Positions 44,266 to 51,367 of a stretch of 51,367 nt of DNA are shown here, in pieces (within the stretch, counting starts at the first letter, position 1; every line of letters starts with the position of its first letter). A program made the position numbers and the translations under genes. The notes beneath the pieces are model-generated. The model was not told where the DNA came from. It searched no databases and saw only the letters and a program-made list of their open reading frames with translations. The stretch comes from Methanosphaera stadtmanae. Lineage in GTDB: Archaea; Methanobacteriota; Methanobacteria; Methanobacteriales; Methanobacteriaceae. The stretch is from contig SUTR01000001.1 of NCBI GenBank assembly GCA_015062825.1, positions 1 through 51,367 of the forward strand, written 5' to 3'.

Positions 44266-45603
44266 CTACAATCCTATGAATAAATATAATACAAATACAA
44301 CAACCATTATCCATGTCATCGGAGTAATCTGTCGTGTATCATTAGTTACAATACTACCTATAGCATATATTGTAAATCCCCATGCAATACCTAATGAAAT
44401 GGAATAAGTTAAGATCATCATAATAATAGTCATGAATACTGATGCTGATATTACAAGATTATTCCAATGAACATCCTTCAATTGTTCTATCATCAATATA
44501 CCAACTATTATTAATGCTGATGCAGTTACAGCAGGAGTAAATAATGATAATACTAATGGTGCGATAAATATGGACAATATGAAAAATATTCCAGTAAATA
44601 TTGCAGTAAGACCAGTACGACCACCTAATCCAATACCTGTTGCACTTTCTACATATGCCGTTAATGTACTTGTTCCCAATATTGCACCGATTATTCCACC
44701 AAGTGAATCACCTAAAAATGCCTTATCCAAGTCAGCTGCATTACCTTCTTCATCTGTAAAACCACAAATCTTGGCAAGAGGAATTAATGTACCCGTACTA
44801 TCAAAGAATGTTACAAACAGGATAGAGAATAATATCATTATAAGATTTGGAATATTGGAGAATATTTCACCAAATCCATATAAGAATCCGGCAATAACTG
44901 TCGTATCAAAATTGAATGTTATTATCTGTGTAGGTAGTGTAGGCATTGTGGACTCTCCAACACCAAAGCCTAACAATGTAAATATTACACCAATTATGGA
45001 AGTAATGACAAGACCCAGAAATACTGCTGCAGGTACCTTTCTGACATATAATATTAGCGTAATGAATATTCCTATAATTGCAAGCAATACAGGAGCAGAT
45101 AATAATGATCCCATTGATACAATAGTTGATGGATCTGAAACTATTATACCCGAACCTTTAAGACCTATAAATGCAAGGAAGAATCCTATACCTGCACCTA
45201 TTGCTAACTTTAAGTCAATTGGTATGGCATTAAGTACTGCTTCTCGAAGCCCTGATACTGTTACAATCAGGAATATTATACTTCCGATGAACACTGCAGA
45301 TAATGCTGCCTGCCATGAATTTCCCATATCTAATACAAGAGTATATGTAAACAGTGCATTCAATCCCATTCCTGGTGCTAATCCTATTGGATAATTGGAG
45401 ATTAATCCCATCACAATACATGCAATTCCAGAGGCTAATGCTGTTGAGAAGAATATTGCGGTAGTTGGCATTCCGGTTTCAGACAGCATTGTAGGATTAA
45501 CTCCTAATATATATGCCATTGCCAGAAATGTAGTTAATCCTGCAATAAATTCTCTTTTTAGATAGGTGTCATGTTCTTCTAACTTGAAGAATTTATTTAA
45601 CAA
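44266..45603 (-). CDS. NCS2-family purine permease (AzgA/PbuG-like)
   Basis: A 445-residue polytopic transporter for guanine, hypoxanthine, adenine or xanthine, driven by H+. Typical motifs are LTTFLAMAYILGVNPTML, YPIGLAPGMGLNALFTYTLV, FLAFIGLKGSGIIV, FVTFFDSTGTL, and ESATGIGLGGRTGLTA. TTG 45603 is the likely start because AGGTGG is five bases upstream. GTG 45612 lies inside that site. Not part of an operon; the upstream region contains the convergent small gene. Confidence 0.93.
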   Translation of the reverse strand: MLNKFFKLEEHDTYLKREFIAGLTTFLAMAYILGVNPTMLSETGMPTTAIFFSTALASGIACIVMGLISNYPIGLAPGMGLNALFTYTLVLDMGNSWQAALSAVFIGSIIFLIVTVSGLREAVLNAIPIDLKLAIGAGIGFFLAFIGLKGSGIIVSDPSTIVSMGSLLSAPVLLAIIGIFITLILYVRKVPAAVFLGLVITSIIGVIFTLLGFGVGESTMPTLPTQIITFNFDTTVIAGFLYGFGEIFSNIPNLIMILFSILFVTFFDSTGTLIPLAKICGFTDEEGNAADLDKAFLGDSLGGIIGAILGTSTLTAYVESATGIGLGGRTGLTAIFTGIFFILSIFIAPLVLSLFTPAVTASALIIVGILMIEQLKDVHWNNLVISASVFMTIIMMILTYSISLGIAWGFTIYAIGSIVTNDTRQITPMTWIMVVVFVLYLFIGL

Positions 45604-45757
45604 TTTAACCACCTTTAAAATTTTATTTTTTAATCAAATAATCATTATCTTTTTTAATTATTAAAAGATGTTTCGACTATTTAATGATGTGATTATATTT
45701 ATTTTTCAAATAATATCAATATTTTATTTTAGATTGAATGATAATATTTGAATTAAA

Positions 45758-45780
45758 TTTAGTAACCTTTATATACTAAA
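45758..45780 (+). promoter_or_regulatory. Palindromic promoter element, copy 2
   Basis: TTTAGTA, ACCTTTATA, TACTAAA: identical in all 23 bases to the minus-strand element at 5960-5982. The TATA box lies between two perfect 7-bp arms, and the gene start (45845) is about 65 bp downstream, similar to copy 1. Confidence 0.65.
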
Positions 45781-45844
45781 ACAATATATAGTTATTATTA
45801 CCAAAAGTAAATAAAATATTTAAACTAAACAGGAGTTGACAAAG

Positions 45845-46075
45845 ATGAACACAGATATCAGAAAATCAATACTAAGAAGTATACTAGTAAACAAGAAAGT
45901 TGGAACAAAAATAGACAGTAAAAAATATAATAAACTACAAATATGGAAAGATGAACTAACACCCCTACTTGAAAAACTACAAGAAAAAGGATACATTAAA
46001 GGATACTGGAAAAAACTAAATGTAACACTAGAAATAATAAAACCCATATCCCTAAAAACAATAACAAACCTATAA
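45845..46075 (+). CDS. Small basic winged-helix-like protein
   Basis: A 76-residue basic protein (TDIRKSILRSILVNKKVGTKIDSKKYNKLQIWKDELTPLLEKLQEKGYIKGYWKKLNVTLEIIKP) whose pattern of helix, helix and wing resembles a small DNA-binding protein. ATG 45845 follows GGAG by nine bases. TTG 45836 abuts that site. It shares a palindromic promoter with the membrane protein at 5165-5899, so it could itself be the regulator. That is inference. Confidence 0.65.
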   Translation: MNTDIRKSILRSILVNKKVGTKIDSKKYNKLQIWKDELTPLLEKLQEKGYIKGYWKKLNVTLEIIKPISLKTITNL

Positions 46076-46219
46076 CTAAAAGAAAATAAAAATAATCACA
46101 TAAAAAGGATTTATGTGTTAAAAAAATAACACATTACACATTTTTTCACCCTCCAAAAAACAACTGAAGCATTTTTTTCTAAAATAAATTATTATACAAA
46201 AAACAATATAAACAATAAT

Positions 46220-46615
46220 ATGTTTAAAAGAATAATAGAAGTAAGTTCACAAGATACCGATGCACTAGGACATGTAAACAATACAACAATACCACTATGG
46301 TTTGAATCAGCAAGAAATCCATTCTACAAAATATTCAATCCCACAATGAAACTAGATGCAAACACGTGGAATCTGATAATGGTACATACAGAATATGACT
46401 ACCTCGATCAAATATACTATGCTGACAAAATAGAAATCAGAACCTATGTTGAAAAAATAGGAAACACATCATGCACAGTATATCAAGAAGCATGGCAAAA
46501 TAATCAAAAAAAGGCAACAGGAAAAGCAGTACTTGTATACTATGACTTTAAAAAACAAAATAAAATGACAATACCTGACAAAATCAAAGAAAAACTAGAA
46601 GAACATAAACTATAA
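46220..46615 (+). CDS. 4HBT-family acyl-CoA thioesterase
   Basis: A 131-residue hotdog-fold thioesterase. QDTDALGHVNNTTIPLWFESAR contains the family Asp and HVNN; EYDYLDQIYYADKIEIRTYVEKIGNTS follows. It cleaves acyl-CoA or acyl-carrier thioesters. Length and layout are those of the YbgC/acyl-ACP type. Its codons are A/C-rich, unlike most of the window. Substrate unknown. Confidence 0.9.
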   Translation: MFKRIIEVSSQDTDALGHVNNTTIPLWFESARNPFYKIFNPTMKLDANTWNLIMVHTEYDYLDQIYYADKIEIRTYVEKIGNTSCTVYQEAWQNNQKKATGKAVLVYYDFKKQNKMTIPDKIKEKLEEHKL

Positions 46616-46667
46616 AAACTAAAAAAAATAGAAAGAATTAAAAAGAAATTAAATAAAAAAAAATTAT

Positions 46668-46832
46668 TTAATATACCTTTTTAGGACAGAAACGTACAAT
46701 TACTTCTCCATTTGTTTGAGGATACCATTCAATAGTAGTATCATCACTTACATGAAACTTTTTCATTAATTCTTCAGGAATTTCTGTTTTACCACTTTCA
46801 GTTTTCTTAGTTACATATACAATTTCGCTCAT
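46668..46832 (-). CDS. AbrB/SpoVT-like small DNA-binding protein
   Basis: A 54-residue protein, SEIVYVTKKTESGKTEIPEELMKKFHVSDDTTIEWYPQTNGEVIVRF, which has the swapped-hairpin AbrB pattern (KxxESGKTEIPEEL, then WxxxxNGEVIVRF). Such proteins dimerise and bind DNA, as antitoxins or transition-state regulators. No toxin gene is adjacent. The GTGAT motif is upstream of ATG 46832. It is convergent with the thioesterase. Confidence 0.8.
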   Translation of the reverse strand: MSEIVYVTKKTESGKTEIPEELMKKFHVSDDTTIEWYPQTNGEVIVRFCPKKVY

Positions 46833-47278
46833 TTATATCACTAATAGATATATCTGTATCTGTAATTATTTAATCATTACTACTTAAAACAGTTTAATAA
46901 CTACCACTTAAATAAAATATTTGTATAAAAATCATTCACCAAAAAAAATACAAAACACTAAAAAAAATACCCGTCATATAATTAACTAATTTTTACTAAT
47001 ACAACAATTTTCCACACTACTACCAATTAAGCTATATGAATATTAAATTTTACAAAAGAAAATGCCAATATTTTTTAAACCAAAATATAATTCAACAATA
47101 CTTTATAAAAAATAATTTATATTATAAAAAATATAAATTAAATTACATATTTATATTGTTTTGAATGATGTAACAAAATAATGCTTTAAAATAGGTTAAA
47201 TCCTATATAAAAGCATTACAATAATACATTACTGACAAAAAATGTAAATATGCTTGTAAATCTCGAGATGATAAAAGT
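46833..47278. other. 446-bp intergenic region upstream of the giant adhesin
   Basis: No gene is visible. The last 100 bp contain the promoter palindrome at 47179-47218. GAGATGAT (about 47265) acts as ribosome binding site for the adhesin. The left part holds the promoter of the AbrB-like gene and otherwise only AT-rich DNA. Confidence 0.5.
47179..47218 (+). promoter_or_regulatory. 40-bp palindrome over the adhesin TATA box
   Basis: TAATGCTTT, AAA, ATAGG, TTAAAT, CCTAT, ATA, AAAGCATTA: arms of 9 and 5 bases pair exactly, symmetric around a 6-base centre. The right half contains the TATA box CCTATATAAAAG, about 60-75 bp upstream of ATG 47279. A bound dimer would occlude it, or a hairpin could form in the transcript. 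Confidence 0.65.
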
Positions 47279-50200
47279 ATGTTGAAAAACAAGACTAAAC
47301 TATTTTTATTATTCTCATTAGTATTAATAACATTGGTTGGAGTCTCTGCAGTATCAGCAGTAGCAGTTGACAATTCAACAACTACTCTTGAAGCAGCCCC
47401 TTCATATACAGCAGATACCCAGGCAAACATTAATACCGCAGACGATAATAATAAAAATCTAGAACAAGATGATGTAAGTACAATTACATCAACACAGAAA
47501 GATACGGCCCAGGAGGCAAAGGCAGTATCAACCAAGACAGTCGAAAAAACAAATACAAAACAATTAAAAACAGTAGATCCACAAAATGGAATTGATGTAT
47601 CATTCCCATCAACTGTTATAGCAGGAAATGATTTAACTGTAACAGTTACCTATGATCAAACAGTAGAAGAAGGAGATATTACTGCAGTTATTATGAAAAA
47701 TGAAGAATATCAATCTGATTTTACAGATGCTCCACTAGCATGGAATGATGAAACCTTTACTGGTACTACTGGAAGTGTTTCAGTATCAATTCCACTAAAC
47801 AGTACTGATGGAACATATTATGTTTATGTTAATTTAATGGATGATAATTTTGATGAATATAAATCTGCATTATATCCATTGGAAATTACTGGAGGAATAG
47901 TTCCTGTAGTAAATACATCAGTTGATATTGATTTTGAATCTCCAGTAACAGCTGGTTCTGATGTACTGGTAAATGTTACTACTGGTGAGTCTTTAAATGG
48001 AGCACTTTTAAATATTGAGTTATATTATCCAGATAATGACCCAGAAGAATTTGGTAGCATGCCAGATCAAAGTTATTGGTTAGATCACCAGGGATATATT
48101 ACTTTAACAAGTACTTTTAATCAGTATACATTCACAATACCTGAGGATATAAATGGTACTTGCCATTTAATGGCTACAGTAGATGCATATGAAACTGAAT
48201 TTCTGGATGAATTTAAATCAGAAATTAAGCCATTAGAAGTAATAGCAAATGTAGAAAAAACTACACCATCTTTAACTATGGATGTAGATGAAGATCATTA
48301 TCAAGAAGATGGTATAGTTGTCTATGGTGAGTTACGCGATGAGGATTATGAAGGTATTTCTAATGCTAGTATTACTGTTACAGTAACTTATACTCAGGAT
48401 GGAAATGATACATCACTTAAAGGTGATGAAGTACAAACAGTTGATACAATAACTGATGAAGAAGGTCAGTATCAAGTAACTATCCCAGCATTATATACTG
48501 GTACAATTAATGTTGTAGCAGATTTTGCTGGTAATGATAATTATAATCCAGCTACATCTGAAACAAAATCCACTAGAGTTATCAAAAATGAAGATAAACC
48601 AAAAGAAACAGTGGAAATTATATTTGTAGAAGATCCATTCTATTATGATGATGATGTAATTTCTGTAAATGGTTATTTAGAAGATGTTAATGGAGATCAA
48701 ATTGATGCTAGTGATATTACAGTTACAGTAACTGTAACATATTCTGATAATACACAGTTTAGTAATTCTTCAGTTACAGAAAATGGTGAATTCGATGTTA
48801 CTATTCCAGCTAATGCTGTTTTAGGTGATGCTACCATAGTCATTACAACAACTGCTAATGATGTATATGATGCAGCTACAGAAACCTATCAGACAGAAAT
48901 TATAGCTAGACCAGATGTAAATATTACACTTGAAAGTAGTAATGTAACATATCCTGATGATATAGTTATCAATGGTCAAGTAACTAGTAATGTGGATGAT
49001 GTAATTACCAATGTAGCAGGTTCAAATATCAACATATCAGTTACAAACAAAAATGGTGAAAGTAGAAACTATACTACAACAACCGATTCTGAAGGTAAAT
49101 ATACATATAGTATACCTGTAAGTGAAGATGATATTGGTGAAGTAACCATTAGCGTAGCATTAGATGATGTGGAATATAAAACTAAAACTAATACTACAAC
49201 AGTAGAAGTAACTGAAGTTATAAAAACCACACCAACTATTCAATGGGAATTAGACCAAGAATATCCAGTTGATGCAGTAGTATCCATTAATGGATATGTA
49301 ATTGTTGAAGATGAAGGTATTGAAGATTTACCAGTAACAGTTACATTAACCTATGCTGGTGAAGAACCAATAGTTAAGGAAATAACCACAACTACAGATG
49401 GTGAATTTGAATACGTATTCACAACTGAAGATGGTAAAAAAGCTGGAGATTTAACAGTTACAGTTACAACTGGTGAAACTCAGGAATATGAAAGTACAAG
49501 CCAAACAGAAGAAACTGTAATTACACCAGCAGAAGCTAAAGAAACTAGTCTATCATTAGATCCTATGGATGATTATTATGATGATACTATAGAAGTTGAA
49601 GGTACAATATCATATATTGATGTTGATGGTAATGAACAGGATTTACCAGCTGGTATGAATGTAAATGTAGTAGTTACATTTGCTGACAGTACAACTGTTG
49701 AAGAAACAGCTACTGTAGCTGATGAAGGTATATTTACAGTAAGTATTCCAACAGAAGATAAATATGGAGTTGCTCAAGTAGTGGCTACATTTGTTGAAAC
49801 ACCAGAATACCTAGGTTCATCTGATAATAAGGATGTAACAGTACGTTATCCTACTGATTTAACTATCTTTGCTGATGAAAGTACTCAGGAAGAAGGATTA
49901 ACTATAACTGGTTATCTTACATATGGTGATTCTGAAGACTTTGCAGATCAAACTATTACAGTTACTGCAACTTATACTAATGGTGATTTAGTAGATACAT
50001 TTGATGTAACTACAGAAGAAGATGGTACATTTACAATTACACGTGATGCATTAGCTACTGGTGAAGTAACAATTGTTGCTGAATATGATGGAACTAATGT
50101 GTACAGTGGAAGTGAAGATATCGCTACAACCACTATTAATGAAAATGAACCAAAAGAAACAATCATCACACCAGCATTAGATGACACAGCTACTGACATT

Positions 50201-51367
50201 ATTGATGTAGAAGCACAAATAGACTACATTGATAACAATGATCAACTTCCATTACCAGATGGAGAAGTAACAATAACTGTAACCTTTGCTGATGGAACCC
50301 AAACCACAACACCAGCAACAATAAACAACGGTGAAATATCCACAACAATCCCAACACAAGGAAAAACTGGACAAGCAACCGTAAACATATCATACCCAGG
50401 AACCGAAGAATACAAAGCAACTGAAGCAATCGTAACCGTAAACATCCTTGAAGTACCAGACTTATTTGTTGATGCAAATGAAAACCCATTATCAGAAGGA
50501 TTAACCGTAAACGGATACCTTGATGATGCAGAAGGAAACGGAATAGCAGGTCAAACCATAACCATAACAGCTACATACGATGACGACTTTGTAGACACAT
50601 TCACTGCTACAACCGAAGATGACGGTACATACACAACAACAGTACCAGCACATAAAATCGGTGAAGTATCAATCGTCGCAACATTCGACGAAACCACACA
50701 ATACGCAGCAGCAGAAGATCAAACAACAACCACAATCACAGAAGACGAACCAAAAGAAACAATCATCACACCAGGAATAGATGACACAGCAACAGACATA
50801 ATAGACATACAAGCAACAATAGACTACATAGACATCAACGGCGACGAAATCCCATTACCAACAGGAGAAGCAACAATCACAATAACATTCGCAGACGGAA
50901 CCACAACCACAACACCAACAACAATAAACAACGGTGAAATAACCACAACAATCCCAACACAAGCAAAAACCGGACAAGCAACCATAAACATATCATACCC
51001 AGGAACCGAAGAATACAAACCAACCGAAGCAATCGTAACCGTAAACATCTTAACACAAACATATTTAAGTGTTGAAGCTGACGATGCTGCAATGGATGAA
51101 GAACTAGAAATATATGGATCATTAGTTACCAAAGATGATGAAGAAGGTATTGCAGATGCAACCATAAACATCAAAGTAACCTACGCAGATGGCCAAACAC
51201 AAGACCTAACTGTAACAACCGATGAAAACGGTGACTACCAAACAACCACAACACCACTAGCAATAGGAAATGTAACAATTGTAGCAACATTTGATGAAAC
51301 TGAAGTTTATTCAGAAGCAACAGCTACTGATGATGCTGAAATCACACCAGCAGAACCAAAAGAAACA
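47279..51367 (+). CDS. Giant Ig-repeat adhesin-like surface protein (5' part, runs off the window)
   Basis: The frame is open for 1,363 codons, to the last base; the C terminus is outside. Residues 1-30 form a signal peptide (LKNKTKLFLLFSLVLITLVGVSAVSA), followed by an acidic, Thr/Ser/Asn-rich linker. From about 48254, Ig-like domains of about 102 residues repeat (boundaries near 48254, 48600, 48906, 49220, 49537, 49845, 50150, 50455, 50750, 51053), each ending in strand-rich TVTxTYxDG and a PKET or similar linker. A 600-bp block is duplicated at 50150-51349. The codons shift from T-ending to C/A-ending after about 50215. Such proteins mediate adhesion. Start ATG 47279 follows GAGATGAT. Confidence 0.9.
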   Translation, partial: MLKNKTKLFLLFSLVLITLVGVSAVSAVAVDNSTTTLEAAPSYTADTQANINTADDNNKNLEQDDVSTITSTQKDTAQEAKAVSTKTVEKTNTKQLKTVDPQNGIDVSFPSTVIAGNDLTVTVTYDQTVEEGDITAVIMKNEEYQSDFTDAPLAWNDETFTGTTGSVSVSIPLNSTDGTYYVYVNLMDDNFDEYKSALYPLEITGGIVPVVNTSVDIDFESPVTAGSDVLVNVTTGESLNGALLNIELYYPDNDPEEFGSMPDQSYWLDHQGYITLTSTFNQYTFTIPEDINGTCHLMATVDAYETEFLDEFKSEIKPLEVIANVEKTTPSLTMDVDEDHYQEDGIVVYGELRDEDYEGISNASITVTVTYTQDGNDTSLKGDEVQTVDTITDEEGQYQVTIPALYTGTINVVADFAGNDNYNPATSETKSTRVIKNEDKPKETVEIIFVEDPFYYDDDVISVNGYLEDVNGDQIDASDITVTVTVTYSDNTQFSNSSVTENGEFDVTIPANAVLGDATIVITTTANDVYDAATETYQTEIIARPDVNITLESSNVTYPDDIVINGQVTSNVDDVITNVAGSNINISVTNKNGESRNYTTTTDSEGKYTYSIPVSEDDIGEVTISVALDDVEYKTKTNTTTVEVTEVIKTTPTIQWELDQEYPVDAVVSINGYVIVEDEGIEDLPVTVTLTYAGEEPIVKEITTTTDGEFEYVFTTEDGKKAGDLTVTVTTGETQEYESTSQTEETVITPAEAKETSLSLDPMDDYYDDTIEVEGTISYIDVDGNEQDLPAGMNVNVVVTFADSTTVEETATVADEGIFTVSIPTEDKYGVAQVVATFVETPEYLGSSDNKDVTVRYPTDLTIFADESTQEEGLTITGYLTYGDSEDFADQTITVTATYTNGDLVDTFDVTTEEDGTFTITRDALATGEVTIVAEYDGTNVYSGSEDIATTTINENEPKETIITPALDDTATDIIDVEAQIDYIDNNDQLPLPDGEVTITVTFADGTQTTTPATINNGEISTTIPTQGKTGQATVNISYPGTEEYKATEAIVTVNILEVPDLFVDANENPLSEGLTVNGYLDDAEGNGIAGQTITITATYDDDFVDTFTATTEDDGTYTTTVPAHKIGEVSIVATFDETTQYAAAEDQTTTTITEDEPKETIITPGIDDTATDIIDIQATIDYIDINGDEIPLPTGEATITITFADGTTTTTPTTINNGEITTTIPTQAKTGQATINISYPGTEEYKPTEAIVTVNILTQTYLSVEADDAAMDEELEIYGSLVTKDDEEGIADATINIKVTYADGQTQDLTVTTDENGDYQTTTTPLAIGNVTIVATFDETEVYSEATATDDAEITPAEPKET
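50150..51349 (+). repeat. 600-bp tandem duplication inside the adhesin
   Basis: The block beginning CCAAAAGAAACAATCATCAC at 50150 recurs at 50750 with the same offset in the codons and encodes two Ig-like domains. Long matching stretches such as ISYPGTEEYK, INNGEI and VTVNIL occur in both. A third PKET linker begins at about 51353, six bases later than the period predicts. Confidence 0.85.

Noticed and set aside
44570-45394. 274-codon plus-strand open frame opposite the purine permease
   Set aside because: It mirrors the NCS2 gene on the other strand, is Pro/Asn-rich with no domain, and lacks a start signal.
1-51367. GATC depletion as proof of a Sau3AI-type system
   Set aside because: GATC sites are readily seen (for example 1150, 4682), so no avoidance can be claimed by eye.
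1-51367. tRNA or rRNA genes
   Set aside because: I found no GC-rich cloverleaf or rRNA-like block. Stable RNA genes would stand out against this AT-rich background.

Overview
This window looks like chromosomal DNA of a low-GC methanogen of the order Methanobacteriales, most likely Methanosphaera or a close relative. The evidence is very AT-rich intergenic DNA, Shine-Dalgarno sequences of the AGGTGAT/GGAGGT type, Asn/Thr-rich adhesin-like surface proteins, a CfbA-type chelatase (coenzyme F430 and corrinoid pathways), a TfrA-like fumarate reductase, DUF357, DUF116 and DUF2284 proteins, and many stand-alone ferredoxin-type proteins. The taxon is inferred from gene content only. I see no rRNA, tRNA or CRISPR array.

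Layout. 0.3-3 kb: a type II restriction-modification pair closely resembling Sau3AI (C5 methyltransferase and MutH-fold nuclease, predicted site GATC). 3-6 kb: a SWIM zinc-finger protein with a small overlapping partner, then a membrane protein. 6-9.2 kb: a beta-helix adhesin with a heavily sequon-loaded 12-residue repeat stalk. 9.4-15.3 kb: housekeeping and accessory genes (DUF357, DUF2284, a bacterial-type D-aminoacyl-tRNA deacylase, an MFS exporter, a GlcG/HbpS-like protein, an archaeal ATPase with a winged helix, and a tRNA-dihydrouridine synthase behind a cluster of ACTAGT sites). 15.8-21 kb: a complete five-gene peptide/nickel-type ABC importer, with twin palindromes around its promoter, followed by a GNAT acetyltransferase. 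22.8-24.5 kb: an intact IS4-family insertion sequence with terminal inverted repeats and an 8-bp target duplication. 24.6-31.3 kb: redox and small-protein genes, including a ferredoxin-nitroreductase that appears to start at ATT. 31.5-34 kb: fumarate reductase A and B. 34.2-36.7 kb: a cluster of ARPP-1-like, HIRAN, LURP-one-like and unknown genes. 36.8-47 kb: a TDT transporter, a Ski2-like helicase, a 41-residue zinc ribbon, a tandem-duplicated CfbA, a second DUF2284 protein, a catalytically dead M50-like membrane protein, a purine permease, a small winged-helix-like protein, a thioesterase and an AbrB-like protein. 47.3 kb to the end: the first 1,363 codons of a giant Ig-repeat adhesin that runs off the window.

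How the genes fit together. The two surface proteins, the restriction system and the IS are accessory parts. Several low-potential electron-transfer proteins (single ferredoxin, nitroreductase, aldo-keto reductase, QueG-like protein, TfrAB) fit a strict anaerobe. The ABC importer, if it carries nickel, would supply metal to CfbA. Regulation is unusually visible. Long palindromes sit on the promoters of the giant adhesin, the importer and two unrelated genes that share an identical 23-bp promoter element. The best candidates for something undescribed are the ARPP-1/HIRAN/LURP-one neighbourhood, the shared palindromic promoter, the ACTAGT array next to the ATPase, and the ATT-initiated gene.
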